This document shows, one piece after another, positions 17,066 to 25,798 of a DNA stretch of 42,061 bases. The DNA is from Parashewanella curva (GTDB lineage: Bacteria; Pseudomonadota; Gammaproteobacteria; Enterobacterales; Shewanellaceae), in contig NZ_ML014788.1 of the NCBI RefSeq assembly GCF_003675895.1, forward strand, positions 1-42,061, in the 5' to 3' direction. The notes beneath the pieces were generated by a model. It was not told the origin of the DNA. It worked only from the letters and a program-made list of their open reading frames with translations, and did not search any database. Position numbers and translations under genes: made by a program. Positions within the stretch are counted from its first letter, which is position 1. Each line of letters starts with the position of its first letter.

Positions 17066-17319
17066 GGTAATCTCCTTAAACTGAACAAGGGAACGTTGAT
17101 GAATAAGATAGGAGCATCAACCAACCATAAAGATATAAAAGCTAAAAACTACCGATTTGTACTCTGTTGAGCAAGTTATTTGTTCATTTTTAAGATGCTA
17201 ACAAGTTAGAGCGATGTAATTTTGCTCGATATTATAAATTAAAGTGCAACTTGTTTATTTTTAGACTGAACTTGCTAAAGTAGAACTTAATCTATTTTTC
17301 CATTGGATGAGGAAACGCG
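17066..17319. promoter_or_regulatory. divergent pssA-dGTPase intergenic region
   Basis: This 254-bp AT-rich region separates divergent genes and should contain both promoters. The SDs are AAGGAG for pssA and GAGGAAA for the dGTPase. No promoter pair, palindrome or small open frame stands out. Confidence 0.4.
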
Positions 17320-18651
17320 ATGAGCCAAAATTCGTGGCAGCAACGCCGGTCAACAGAATCTAAAAATAGACGGGATGATCATCGTAGCCCATTTCAACGA
17401 GACAGAGCTCGGATATTGCATTCCGCGGCTTTTCGTCGATTACAGGCAAAGACCCAAGTTTTAGGTGTTGGAATGAATGATTTTTATCGCACTCGACTGA
17501 CTCATTCTTTAGAAGTTGCACAAATTGGCACAGGAATACTCGCTCAGCTCAAACAAAAACACCCGACACATAAAGATTTACTCAGCTCGAATAGTCTTAT
17601 CGAAAGCTTGTGCTTAGCTCATGATATAGGGCATCCACCTTTTGGACATGGTGGCGAAACAGCATTAAATTATATGATGCGTGATCATGGAGGCTTTGAA
17701 GGAAATGGGCAAACCTTCAGAATTCTTGCACGTTTAGAGCCCTATACCTCTCAGTGGGGAATGAATCTTACCCGCCGTACCCTGCTTGGTGTTTTAAAAT
17801 ATCCGGTACCCTATCAAGATTTATTTAATCGTTACGATTTGGAAAAAGTACAAAACTATCGTCAACTTAAGCCAGACCAGTGGCCAGTTGTAAAAGGGAT
17901 CTACCAAGATGATATTGATATTCTTGACTGGGTGCTCGAACCATTATCTGATAATGACAAATCTCGTTTTTTAACTCACAACATTACTCAGCAGTACCAT
18001 CATAAACGTAGTGTTTATAAATCACTAGATTGTTCTATTATGGAATTAGCCGATGATATTGCTTATGCGGTACATGATTTAGAAGATGCCATTGTCATGG
18101 GAATAGTGACGAAAGATCAATGGCAGCATCTGGTGGAATTCCAATTAGCTGAAATCGATAATGATTGGATTAATCAAGAGATCGTCAACTTGAAAGATAA
18201 GCTATTTAGTTTTGAACATCATATCAGAAAAGATGCGATAGGGACTTTAGTTAATAGCTTAGTTACAGCAATTTATCTTGATCAAGATGAACATTTCGAT
18301 AGCCCATTGTTTAGCTACAATGCCAAGCTTCAGACTGATTTTTCTTTATTGCTCGATATCTTAAAGCGCTTCGTCTACAAAATGGTGATCCGTAGACCCG
18401 AAATCCAAATGATTGAATTTAAAGGTCAACAAATAGTGATGGAACTCTTTGAAGCTTTAGAATCGGATCCAGAACGATTGCTGCCTTATAATACTCAAGA
18501 AAGATGGCTGAAACATCAGCATGAATTTGGCAACGGTAATCGAATTTTATGTGATTATATTTCAGGTATGACTGATGATTTTGCTGGACGTTTATATCAG
18601 CAATTGTTTAGCCCTAAAACCAATAGTTTGATCGATTTAAGTTCCCAATAG
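17320..18651 (+). CDS. dgt: deoxyguanosinetriphosphate triphosphohydrolase-like HD protein
   Basis: The 443-residue HD-domain hydrolase is of the dGTPase family, which releases triphosphate from deoxynucleoside triphosphates and affects dNTP pools. Metal-binding residues are H62 ([10 protein letters not shown]) and H101-D102 in [15 protein letters not shown], with a later Asp in [11 protein letters not shown]. The N-terminal [18 protein letters not shown] is the family start. The length fits the shorter dGTPase-like branch rather than E. coli Dgt (505 residues). SD GAGGAAA precedes ATG. Only 56 bp separate it from ptsH, so the two may be co-transcribed. Confidence 0.9.
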   Translation: MSQNSWQQRRSTESKNRRDDHRSPFQRDRARILHSAAFRRLQAKTQVLGVGMNDFYRTRLTHSLEVAQIGTGILAQLKQKHPTHKDLLSSNSLIESLCLAHDIGHPPFGHGGETALNYMMRDHGGFEGNGQTFRILARLEPYTSQWGMNLTRRTLLGVLKYPVPYQDLFNRYDLEKVQNYRQLKPDQWPVVKGIYQDDIDILDWVLEPLSDNDKSRFLTHNITQQYHHKRSVYKSLDCSIMELADDIAYAVHDLEDAIVMGIVTKDQWQHLVEFQLAEIDNDWINQEIVNLKDKLFSFEHHIRKDAIGTLVNSLVTAIYLDQDEHFDSPLFSYNAKLQTDFSLLLDILKRFVYKMVIRRPEIQMIEFKGQQIVMELFEALESDPERLLPYNTQERWLKHQHEFGNGNRILCDYISGMTDDFAGRLYQQLFSPKTNSLIDLSSQ

Positions 18652-18671
18652 CCTTTGATTATAAGATAATA

Positions 18672-18705
18672 TACGGCTGTAAATTTAAGCGTTACTTGAG
18701 CCGTA
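18672..18705 (+). promoter_or_regulatory. inverted repeat over the ptsH ribosome-binding region
   Basis: TACGGCT (18672-18678) and AGCCGTA (18699-18705) form a 7-bp inverted repeat with a 20-nt loop. The second arm covers the only purine-rich candidate SD (GAG) and ends 2 nt before the ptsH ATG. Folding in mRNA would restrict ribosome access. This is an inferred control element. Confidence 0.4.
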
Positions 18706-18707
18706 AA

Positions 18708-18965
18708 ATGTATAAAAAAATTATTACCATTCGTGCAAAACATGGAATTCATACTCGACCTGCCGCTCTACTCGTTAAAACTGCTAAAACATTCGATTGT
18801 GATGTGATTGTAGAATGTAATGGTAAACAAGCCAGCGCCAAGAGTTTATTCAAATTACAAACATTGGGCTTATATCAGGGTCAAGAAGTTAAAGTTTCAG
18901 CCGAAGGAACACATGCACAAGAAGCAGTTGAAAGTGTTTCCACACTTCTCGAAACCTTAAGTTAA
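18708..18965 (+). CDS. ptsH: phosphocarrier protein HPr
   Basis: The 85-residue protein is exactly HPr length. It accepts phosphate from EI on H15 (HGIHTRPAALLV) and passes it to EIIA domains. S46 in SAKSLFKLQ occupies the second conserved site. The start is ATG 18708; an upstream in-frame TTG at 18696 would add four residues not found in HPr. It heads ptsH-ptsI-crr, with 24 bp to ptsI. Confidence 0.96.
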   Translation: MYKKIITIRAKHGIHTRPAALLVKTAKTFDCDVIVECNGKQASAKSLFKLQTLGLYQGQEVKVSAEGTHAQEAVESVSTLLETLS

Positions 18966-18989
18966 TCTACCTTACTCACAGGTATAACT

Positions 18990-20693
18990 ATGTCAGTAAC
19001 TGGAATCATAGGCTCCACAGGTCTAGCATTTGGTCAAGCCGTACACATAATCGAACAAGACTATAGTGTTGATTTGCATTTACTTCGTAAAAACGAAGTA
19101 CCTAAAGAGCAACAACGCTTAAGAGAAGCTATTCATCATATACTCCAGTTATTAATCATTAGCTTAGAGCATCTCGATTCGGATTCTGAAAATTATAAGC
19201 TTATTGAATCTGATATTTTATTACTCGATGATCAAGCATTGTTAAACCAAATGCTCAATTGTATCGAGGGAAAGCGCTATTCTGCGTCTCTGGCTGTTCA
19301 GCGAACATTCGAAACTCATGCCTACGAAATTGAATGCATAGAAGATCCTATGATCGCAAGCCGTGGACAAGATATTCGACATTTATCGGCAAGAATCATT
19401 GCTTCAATCAATGGCACTTTAAGCTGGAGCTTAGAGCATCTCGATCAAGATACAATCATACTTGCACATGACATTACGCCAGCAGAGTTTGCCCTACTCC
19501 CTAAAAAATATATTAGAGGTATTGTTCTAGAAACCGGTGGCATAACAAGTCATACAGCCATCCTTGCAAGAGCAGCAGGGATTCCTGCCTTATTAGATTG
19601 CCAATATCAACATTTGAATATCCAAAATGGCCAGCCTATCGCATTAGATGCCATTGATGGCGTATTGCATCATCTTCCCGATAATGAACTTGTTAAGGCA
19701 CTCAGTGATAAGCAATTAAAAGATAAATCGAAAATTAATGCGTTACTTTCAATTAAGAATCAAACAACTCAAACAGTTGATGGTCACCCAGTCTCTCTTT
19801 GGGTTAACGTCACGGGATTGAATGATGTTATTCGATCTACAGAAATTGGCTCTCTAGGTGTAGGATTATTCAGAACTGAATTCATGCTGATGCATGCAAC
19901 TGAATACCCTTGTGAACAAAAACAATATCAAACATTTTGTGATGCCTTACATAGTCTAAACGGAATGCCGCTAACAATTCGAACTTTAGATCTTGGCGCA
20001 GACAAGCCGCTTCCTTTTGAACGAAAAGTACAAGAAGATAACCCAGCCCTTGGGATCAGGGGATGTAGGTATTCATTAGCTCATCCTCAATACTTTAAGC
20101 CTCAGCTAAAAGCTGCAATGCGTGCTGCAAATCATGGACACGTTCGATTAATGTTCCCAATGATTAACCAAATTGAAGAAATTGAAGAAATCAAGGCTGT
20201 CATTGAGGAGTGTAAACAAGAGTTGGTTAATAATGATATTGGCTACGGGGATTTTGAATTTGGGATTATGATTGAAACGCCAGCGGCTGTATTCAATCTC
20301 ACAAGTATGCTACCTGAACTTGATTTTATAAGCATTGGGACGAATGACTTAACACAATACAGTATGGCTGCTGACCGAAGTAACACAAAGTTGGCCAGAG
20401 TCTTTCCCTCCCTTTCTCCTGCTATTTTAAAAACCATTGATCTAATCGTTATACAAGCCAAACAATTTGATGTTAGTGTTTCTCTTTGTGGTGAATTAGC
20501 AAGTGTTCCCAAAGTTGTTCCATTATTGGTTGGCCTTGGACTAAGTGAACTAAGTGTGGATCTCAATAAATTTCTAGAGATAAAATCCATAATCTGCTCT
20601 GGTGACTATAATCAATTCCAAGAGCTTGCTGAAAAAGCGTTGAAGCAGACGAAAATTCAACCACTACAGCAATTAATTTATACGCGTATTTGA
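18990..20693 (+). CDS. ptsI: phosphoenolpyruvate-protein phosphotransferase (enzyme I)
   Basis: The 567-residue cytoplasmic enzyme starts the PTS phosphorelay by taking phosphate from PEP onto H188 in ETGGITSHTAILARAAG and handing it to HPr. The N-terminal HPr-binding domain precedes the phosphohistidine domain. The C-terminal PEP-binding TIM barrel shows GLFRTEFMLM, DFISIGTNDLTQYSMAADR and the catalytic Cys in SLCGELAS (about 497). It is close to the usual 575 residues. It is flanked by ptsH and crr (18 bp gap), one operon. Confidence 0.97.
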   Translation: MSVTGIIGSTGLAFGQAVHIIEQDYSVDLHLLRKNEVPKEQQRLREAIHHILQLLIISLEHLDSDSENYKLIESDILLLDDQALLNQMLNCIEGKRYSASLAVQRTFETHAYEIECIEDPMIASRGQDIRHLSARIIASINGTLSWSLEHLDQDTIILAHDITPAEFALLPKKYIRGIVLETGGITSHTAILARAAGIPALLDCQYQHLNIQNGQPIALDAIDGVLHHLPDNELVKALSDKQLKDKSKINALLSIKNQTTQTVDGHPVSLWVNVTGLNDVIRSTEIGSLGVGLFRTEFMLMHATEYPCEQKQYQTFCDALHSLNGMPLTIRTLDLGADKPLPFERKVQEDNPALGIRGCRYSLAHPQYFKPQLKAAMRAANHGHVRLMFPMINQIEEIEEIKAVIEECKQELVNNDIGYGDFEFGIMIETPAAVFNLTSMLPELDFISIGTNDLTQYSMAADRSNTKLARVFPSLSPAILKTIDLIVIQAKQFDVSVSLCGELASVPKVVPLLVGLGLSELSVDLNKFLEIKSIICSGDYNQFQELAEKALKQTKIQPLQQLIYTRI

Positions 20694-20711
20694 TAGCATT
20701 TTGAGGGAAAA

Positions 20712-21221
20712 ATGGGCTTTATCAATCAATGCAAGCAGTGGTTTGACAATACACCGCAGCAAACACAAACAATTGACATCTATTCCCCAGTTTCAGGTGA
20801 AATAGTATCTATTGAGCAAGTTCCTGATATCGTATTTGCTGAAAAAATTGTTGGTGATGGATTAGCTATAACTCCACATGGTAGTACCATTCATGCACCA
20901 GTTGATGGAACCATTGGCAAGATTTTCGAAACTAATCATGCGTTTAGTATTGTAACTAAAGAGGGAGTTGAACTATTTATCCACTTTGGAGTTGGTACAG
21001 TAGAACTTCAAGGGACAGGGTTTTCAAGGCTTGTTGAGCAGGGAGCTGAAGTACATATTGGAGACCCAATTCTTCAATTCGATCTTAATTTTATACAAGA
21101 ACAAGTAACCAGTACTGTTACACCTGTTGTGATCGCCAATATGGATGCCATTCAAGGTTTAAGTAAAAAGAAAGGCTCAGTTACCGCAAAACAGGATATT
21201 TTGTTTTCTGTAACAATTTAA
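20712..21221 (+). CDS. crr: PTS glucose-specific EIIA component
   Basis: The 169-residue soluble protein accepts phosphate from HPr on H91 (ELFIHFGVGTVELQG), with partner H76 (TNHAFSIVT). In its unphosphorylated state, proteins of this family inhibit carbohydrate permeases; phosphorylated, they stimulate adenylate cyclase. The N-terminus (MGFINQCKQWF) resembles the amphipathic leader of E. coli EIIA-Glc. SD GAGGGA is 5 nt before ATG. It ends the pts operon, followed by a hairpin. Confidence 0.95.
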   Translation: MGFINQCKQWFDNTPQQTQTIDIYSPVSGEIVSIEQVPDIVFAEKIVGDGLAITPHGSTIHAPVDGTIGKIFETNHAFSIVTKEGVELFIHFGVGTVELQGTGFSRLVEQGAEVHIGDPILQFDLNFIQEQVTSTVTPVVIANMDAIQGLSKKKGSVTAKQDILFSVTI

Positions 21222-21264
21222 ACTCTCTTTATATTGACGATCTATTCTAAACCAAACCGTTACT

Positions 21265-21299
21265 ATGCTTGATACTTCAATCAAGCATTCAGCTTTTTC
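21265..21299 (+). terminator. terminator of the pts operon
   Basis: A perfect 9-bp stem ATGCTTGAT/ATCAAGCAT (21265-21273 with 21280-21288) with a 6-nt loop is followed by TCAGCTTTTTCCC. The T run is offset by 5 nt, so termination may be partial. Confidence 0.6.
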
Positions 21300-21353
21300 C
21301 CACTCTCATGTAGTATATTCAAATCTAATAAATCAAAGAGTTGTAAAAGCACA

Positions 21354-21695
21354 ATGACTACTATTTTTGGAATTAAAAATTGCGACACGGTTCGTAAAGC
21401 TCGCAAATGGCTAGAAACTAACAATGTTGAGCACACATTTCATGATTTTAGAGAAGATGGTTTATCTGAAGAACAAGTTAAAAGATGGGTTCAAGCGCAA
21501 GGCTGGGAAGCGGTTCTCAATAAACGTAGTACAAGCTTTAGAAATTTAGATGAAAACGATAAAACAAACCTGACAGAAACTAAGGCCATCAGCTTAATGT
21601 TGGAACACCCTACTCTAATTAAGCGCCCTGTATTACAAACGTCAAATAGCATAACACTTGGATTTAAAGCAGACACCTATCAAGGGCTATTTTAA
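21354..21695 (+). CDS. yffB: ArsC/Spx-like thioredoxin-fold protein YffB
   Basis: The 113-residue protein begins [20 protein letters not shown], with the single N-terminal cysteine C10 of the YffB branch of the ArsC/Spx family. RPVLQ near residue 90 is the conserved cis-Pro loop. Arsenate reduction is not established for this branch; a glutathione-dependent thiol reductase role has been proposed. Its stop overlaps the dapE start (TAATG), the same pairing as in E. coli, so the two are translationally coupled. Confidence 0.9.
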   Translation: MTTIFGIKNCDTVRKARKWLETNNVEHTFHDFREDGLSEEQVKRWVQAQGWEAVLNKRSTSFRNLDENDKTNLTETKAISLMLEHPTLIKRPVLQTSNSITLGFKADTYQGLF

Positions 21696-22825
21696 TGACA
21701 CATCCAGTTATTGAACTGACCCAAGAACTAATTCGTCGCCCTTCAATCACACCGCTCGATGAAGGTTGCCAGCCACTGATGGCTGAACGTCTTGCAAAAC
21801 TGGGGTTCACCATCGAGACCATGGTATTTGAAGATACGACAAATATGTGGGCAAGACGTGGTACTGATGGTCCCGTTTTTTGCTTTGCCGGCCATACCGA
21901 TGTTGTACCAGTAGGAAAAGAATCAGCTTGGGAGCATCCTCCCTTTTCTGCTGAGCTTATCGATGGCTATATTAATGGGCGCGGTGCAGCTGATATGAAA
22001 GGATCTTTAGCAGCAATGATCACTGCAACCGAGTCATTTATCGGTAATAACCCAGAACATAAAGGATCAATTGCGTTTCTAATCACCAGTGATGAGGAAG
22101 GACCATTTATAAACGGTACAACCCGAGTCATAGATACTCTTGAAGCAAGAAATGAGAAAATCACTTGGGCCTTAGTTGGTGAACCTTCTTCAACGGCTCA
22201 ATTGGGCGACGTAGTTAAAAATGGTCGACGAGGAAGCCTTACGGGCAATCTAACCGTTCATGGTATACAAGGGCACGTTGCTTATCCTCATCTCGCTGAA
22301 AACCCCGTTCATACTTCTGCGCATGCTCTAGCTGAACTGAGTCACCAAGAGTGGGATAATGGCAATGACTTTTTCCCGCCAACCAGTTTTCAAATCGCCA
22401 ACATAAATGGTGGTACTGGTGCGTCTAATGTGATCCCAGGATATTTGGATGTAATGTTCAATTTCCGTTATTCGACTGAAGTAACAGCTGAACAATTAAT
22501 CGAAAAGACGGTAGCGATTTTTGAAAAACACCAACTGAATTATGATTTGAACTGGGTCTTTAACGGCTTACCGTTTTTGACGGATAAAGGAAAGTTAGTT
22601 GAAGCAACGCAAACTGCCATTAAGCAAGTAACAGGTAGAGACACTCAATTACTTACTACAGGCGGTACATCTGATGGACGCTTTATCGCCCCAACAGGTG
22701 CAGAAGTTATTGAGTTAGGTCCAGTAAATGCCACCATCCACAAGGTGAATGAATGCGTAAAAGCAGATGATCTAATACAATTGTCTGATTGCTATGAAGC
22801 CATTTTGGAAAATCTTTTATGCTAG
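21695..22825 (+). CDS. dapE: succinyl-diaminopimelate desuccinylase
   Basis: The 376-residue M20 di-zinc hydrolase removes succinate from N-succinyl-L,L-diaminopimelate in lysine and peptidoglycan precursor synthesis. Metal ligands and catalytic residues are H67 and D69 ([11 protein letters not shown]), D100 (RGAADMKGS), E134-E135 ([11 protein letters not shown]), and a C-terminal His in [20 protein letters not shown] binds substrate. The length equals that of E. coli DapE. It overlaps yffB by 1 bp and the M15 peptidase gene by 7 bp. Confidence 0.97.
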   Translation: MTHPVIELTQELIRRPSITPLDEGCQPLMAERLAKLGFTIETMVFEDTTNMWARRGTDGPVFCFAGHTDVVPVGKESAWEHPPFSAELIDGYINGRGAADMKGSLAAMITATESFIGNNPEHKGSIAFLITSDEEGPFINGTTRVIDTLEARNEKITWALVGEPSSTAQLGDVVKNGRRGSLTGNLTVHGIQGHVAYPHLAENPVHTSAHALAELSHQEWDNGNDFFPPTSFQIANINGGTGASNVIPGYLDVMFNFRYSTEVTAEQLIEKTVAIFEKHQLNYDLNWVFNGLPFLTDKGKLVEATQTAIKQVTGRDTQLLTTGGTSDGRFIAPTGAEVIELGPVNATIHKVNECVKADDLIQLSDCYEAILENLLC

Positions 22826-23499
22826 AAAACCTTTCTATTCACCATCCATATCTTTATGGTTTACAGCAAGACCATTTAATAAATGTTGATGGAATATTAT
22901 TAGAAAGTAAGACAGCAACCGCATTTGCCAAAATGGCAGATGCTGCTTCAAAAGATGGAATCAACATTTCAATTTGCTCAGGCTTCCGTAGTTTTACTCA
23001 ACAGCTTAATATTTGGAATAGTAAAGCTGCTGGTAATCGATCAGTATTAGACATCAACTCGAAAATTATAAATATCACCAAGCTTACAGACGTACAGTTG
23101 ATGCAAGCCATTCTTCTCTGGTCTGCCCTACCCGGAGCTTCACGCCATCATTGGGGAACTGATATCGATGTTTTTGATGCCAATCATATCAGCAAAGCAA
23201 AATTGAAACTTATTCCAGATGAATACATGGAACATGGTCCCTGCAATGATTTATATCAGTGGTTGATACAAAACGCGACGGATTTTGGATTTGAGCACCC
23301 TTTTCAAGCAGGGAAAAGTGGCGTTAGCCCAGAACCTTGGCATATCAGTTATCGCCCTGTATCAGATATCTACCTCGAACGGTTTGATATAAATGACTTT
23401 GAAATAGTCATATCAACAGCAGATATACATTTAAAAAATGATATTCTCAAACAGTTGAACCAATTAGTAGAGAATTACGTATACAGGATCGCATTTTGA
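22819..23499 (+). CDS. M15-family D-alanyl-D-alanine carboxypeptidase-like protein
   Basis: The 226-residue zinc peptidase is of the VanY/LdcB-like M15 family, which trims peptidoglycan peptides. The zinc motif is [13 protein letters not shown] (H110, D117) and the second His is in PEPWHISYR (H175). [13 protein letters not shown] is the family's substrate loop. No signal peptide or membrane helix is visible at the N-terminus, so periplasmic export is not evident. It overlaps dapE by 7 bp, so translation is probably coupled, linking peptide trimming with DAP synthesis. Confidence 0.85.
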   Translation: MLENLSIHHPYLYGLQQDHLINVDGILLESKTATAFAKMADAASKDGINISICSGFRSFTQQLNIWNSKAAGNRSVLDINSKIINITKLTDVQLMQAILLWSALPGASRHHWGTDIDVFDANHISKAKLKLIPDEYMEHGPCNDLYQWLIQNATDFGFEHPFQAGKSGVSPEPWHISYRPVSDIYLERFDINDFEIVISTADIHLKNDILKQLNQLVENYVYRIAF

Positions 23500-23528
23500 A
23501 TTGGCTAGACCACATTGCCTCTTTATCT

Positions 23529-23537
23529 TGATATAAT
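23529..23537 (+). promoter_or_regulatory. extended -10 promoter of the carbonic anhydrase gene
   Basis: TGATATAAT is a perfect TATAAT with the upstream TG of an extended -10. No good -35 lies at 17 bp, as is common for extended -10 promoters. Transcription would start near 23544, about 30 nt before the ATG. Confidence 0.6.
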
Positions 23538-23573
23538 TCCTACCAAATCACTCAACTATATAGTGGAACTACA

Positions 23574-24188
23574 ATGAAATTATTAAAACCACTTTTTGAC
23601 AACAACCGCCAATGGGCAGAACGAATTAAAGAAGAAGACCCTAGCTTCTTTGAGAAGCTTTCTAAGCAACAAACACCTGAATATTTATGGATTGGCTGTG
23701 CGGATAGTCGAGTGCCTTCAAACCAGATCATAGATGTTATGCCAGGTGAAGTTTTTGTACATCGTAATATTGCTAACCAAGTAATCCATACTGATATTAA
23801 CTGCCTAGCTGTAATCCAATATGCCGTTGAAGTATTAAAAGTAAAGCACATCATGGTAGTAGGTCATTATGGTTGTGGCGGTGTGAAGGCCTCTATGCAA
23901 AACGAAGATCGTTTTGGGCTTATTGATCACTGGTTAGATCAAATCCGCAATGTCTATCGTAAACACGAAGCAGAACTTGCTGATTTAGATGAAGATGCGA
24001 AATTCAATCGTATGTGTGAGCTGAACGTCATTGAACAAGTTGCTAATGTTGCAAGTTCAACGATTGTTCAACATGCATGGAAAAATGGTCAAGATGTGGC
24101 TGTTCATGGCTGGATATATGGAATTAATAATGGCTTGCTCAATGACTTGGATGTCACAATAGATAGAAAGATGGCTGGGTTTGCATAA
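23574..24188 (+). CDS. can: beta-class carbonic anhydrase
   Basis: The 204-residue cytoplasmic enzyme interconverts CO2 and bicarbonate. The zinc ligands are C42, H98 and C101, with D44-R46 of CADSRVP, at the same positions as in E. coli Can. The conserved VGHYGCGG loop and FVHRNIANQV are present. The gene stands alone, with an extended -10 promoter upstream and a strong terminator downstream. Confidence 0.97.
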   Translation: MKLLKPLFDNNRQWAERIKEEDPSFFEKLSKQQTPEYLWIGCADSRVPSNQIIDVMPGEVFVHRNIANQVIHTDINCLAVIQYAVEVLKVKHIMVVGHYGCGGVKASMQNEDRFGLIDHWLDQIRNVYRKHEAELADLDEDAKFNRMCELNVIEQVANVASSTIVQHAWKNGQDVAVHGWIYGINNGLLNDLDVTIDRKMAGFA

Positions 24189-24231
24189 CTTTACAGCAAT
24201 CTAAAATTACAAATAAAAAATGAAAAGAATC

Positions 24232-24268
24232 AATCTGCTTCCAATGTTATTATTGAGGCAGATTTTTT
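24232..24268 (+). terminator. terminator of can
   Basis: The stem AATCTGC/GCAGATT (24232-24238 with 24258-24264), with further imperfect pairing inside, runs into a T tract (24263-24268). It lies 43 bp after the can stop and directly before kdsB. Confidence 0.8.
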
Positions 24269-24284
24269 GTTTTAAGGCTAAGTC

Positions 24285-25022
24285 ATGAATTTTACCCTAA
24301 TCATACCCGCTCGCTATGGCTCAACCCGCTTTCCAGGAAAGCCTCTTGCCTCTATTGCTGGCAAACCAATGATCCAACATGTATATGAGCGTGCCTCTTT
24401 AGCTAAAGGCTTAGCCAACATTGTTGTAGCAACTGACGACGAACGTATTCGGGCTGTAGTTGAGGGTTTTGGTGGTAAAGTCGTTATGACGAATCCAGAT
24501 GCGGCTACGGGGACTGATCGAATCAACGAAGCAATTGCAAAACTAGGCCTACCAGATGATGAAATCATCATTAACTTACAAGGTGATCAACCATTGGTTG
24601 ATCCAATATCAATAGAGCAATTAATCGCACTATTCAAAAAGCACCCGGGTGAATTTGAAATGGCTACCCTTGCCTATCAAATCACGAACTCAAAAGACAT
24701 TGATGACCCAATGCAAGTGAAAGTTGTATTTGATAATCAACATCATGCTTTGTATTTCTCTCGATCACGTATTCCATTTGGTCGTGATACCCGAGATTAT
24801 CCTGTGTATAAACACATTGGTATGTACGCTTATACCAGCCGCTTCATCCAAGAGTTTGCCACGCTACCACATGGTAATTTAGAACAATTGGAGAAACTTG
24901 AGCAGTTACGAGCTCTTGAGCATGGACACAAAATTAAAATCGCAATTAGTGCCTTTAACTCACAAGAAGTTGATACGCCTGAAGACGTGAAAAAGTGCGA
25001 AGCGAGACTTGCCGTAGATTAG
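24285..25022 (+). CDS. kdsB: 3-deoxy-manno-octulosonate cytidylyltransferase
   Basis: The 245-residue enzyme activates Kdo as CMP-Kdo for lipid A-core assembly. The N-terminal nucleotide-binding motif is [34 protein letters not shown] and INLQGDQPL follow, and YKHIGMYAY lies in the C-terminal half. Full length compared with the 248 residues of E. coli KdsB. It has AAGG upstream of the ATG and is convergent with the next gene. Confidence 0.97.
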   Translation: MNFTLIIPARYGSTRFPGKPLASIAGKPMIQHVYERASLAKGLANIVVATDDERIRAVVEGFGGKVVMTNPDAATGTDRINEAIAKLGLPDDEIIINLQGDQPLVDPISIEQLIALFKKHPGEFEMATLAYQITNSKDIDDPMQVKVVFDNQHHALYFSRSRIPFGRDTRDYPVYKHIGMYAYTSRFIQEFATLPHGNLEQLEKLEQLRALEHGHKIKIAISAFNSQEVDTPEDVKKCEARLAVD

Positions 25023-25031
25023 TATTGCGCA

Positions 25032-25057
25032 TTTGGTCACCTTTTCAGGTGACCAAA
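25032..25057. terminator. hairpin between convergent kdsB and the secreted-protein gene
   Basis: A perfect 11-bp stem TTTGGTCACCT/AGGTGACCAAA with a 4-nt loop TTTC lies between two convergent stop codons. T runs on either side are short, but position and stability suggest a shared bidirectional terminator. Confidence 0.6.
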
Positions 25058-25067
25058 CATAGTTATG

Positions 25068-25508
25068 TCATTTCCATGGTTTGCACCCAGAGTCAGTGCA
25101 CTTTACCCCTACTTTATTTTTAACTCTGCCATTGAAAATGCTCTTTCCATTCTTCTTTACTTCCATTTTGATAAACCAACTTGTTTTTGGTCTTACTAAA
25201 GCACCTTTTTCGTTGGACTTAAATGCATCTTTATCAATGCCATATTTTGGCATTGAAACAGTTAATGAACTTGAGCTCTCATTATCAAATGGAATACAGA
25301 GTTTGGCGTCGGGAAAGGTAGCCTTGCAATAACTTGCTCCATTTTCATTTTCTTTAAGAGTGTAGTTATTTTCTTGGCCTGACTGGCTTTTGATAAAAGA
25401 GGATGATGGTTGGCTTGGTATAAGTTTAACCGCAGAAATTGTTGCAGCAAAAACTAAGGATGGAGAAAAAACTAAAGCAAGTAGGCTTAGCTTAGTGATG
25501 TTTTTCAT
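25068..25508 (-). CDS. secreted protein of unknown function with four cysteines
   Basis: The 146-residue protein has a clear Sec signal peptide (KLSLLALVFSPSLVFA, cleavage after A21). The mature part of about 125 residues has four cysteines, C61, C71, C137 and C142, which could form two disulfides in the periplasm. The segment is polar and probably beta-rich (WFIKMEVKKNGKSIFNGRV). I do not recognise the family. It lies at the edge of the accessory-looking stretch with the patatin gene, to which it is divergent. Confidence 0.75.
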   Translation of the reverse strand: MKNITKLSLLALVFSPSLVFAATISAVKLIPSQPSSSFIKSQSGQENNYTLKENENGASYCKATFPDAKLCIPFDNESSSSLTVSMPKYGIDKDAFKSNEKGALVRPKTSWFIKMEVKKNGKSIFNGRVKNKVGVKCTDSGCKPWK

Positions 25509-25798
25509 AGCTAGTCTCTCATTAATAAAAATTACACGTCCTGTTTAACTCTCCTAATTTTATTTACTTTTCAGATAACTAAAATACACATCAAATAATG
25601 ACATTAGACTAAAAAATACGCAAAAAAATAAGAATTACTATCGTACTAACTAACAAGCTGTAATTGTTATGTTTTTTCAGCATATAGCTAGTAGTTATCT
25701 AGTAGTTTAAATAAATCTAGCCTAAGGACTATTAGCCTATTTAAATTTTAGAAATTACAACGTTTAATGTAACCCTTTGCTTCTAAAAGGTTATCATT
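25509..25798. other. AT-rich intergenic region with an 11-bp-period direct repeat
   Basis: These 290 bp separate the divergent secreted-protein and patatin genes and hold no gene I can support. The direct repeat CTAGTAGTT occurs at 25688-25696 and 25699-25707, one helical turn apart. Such spacing is typical of sites for OmpR/PhoP-type response regulators. It is about 90-110 bp before the patatin ATG. Confidence 0.4.

Noticed and set aside
21354-21695. Arsenate reductase
   Set aside because: The YffB branch shares the fold, but no ars genes are nearby and the pairing with dapE is the conserved yffB context.
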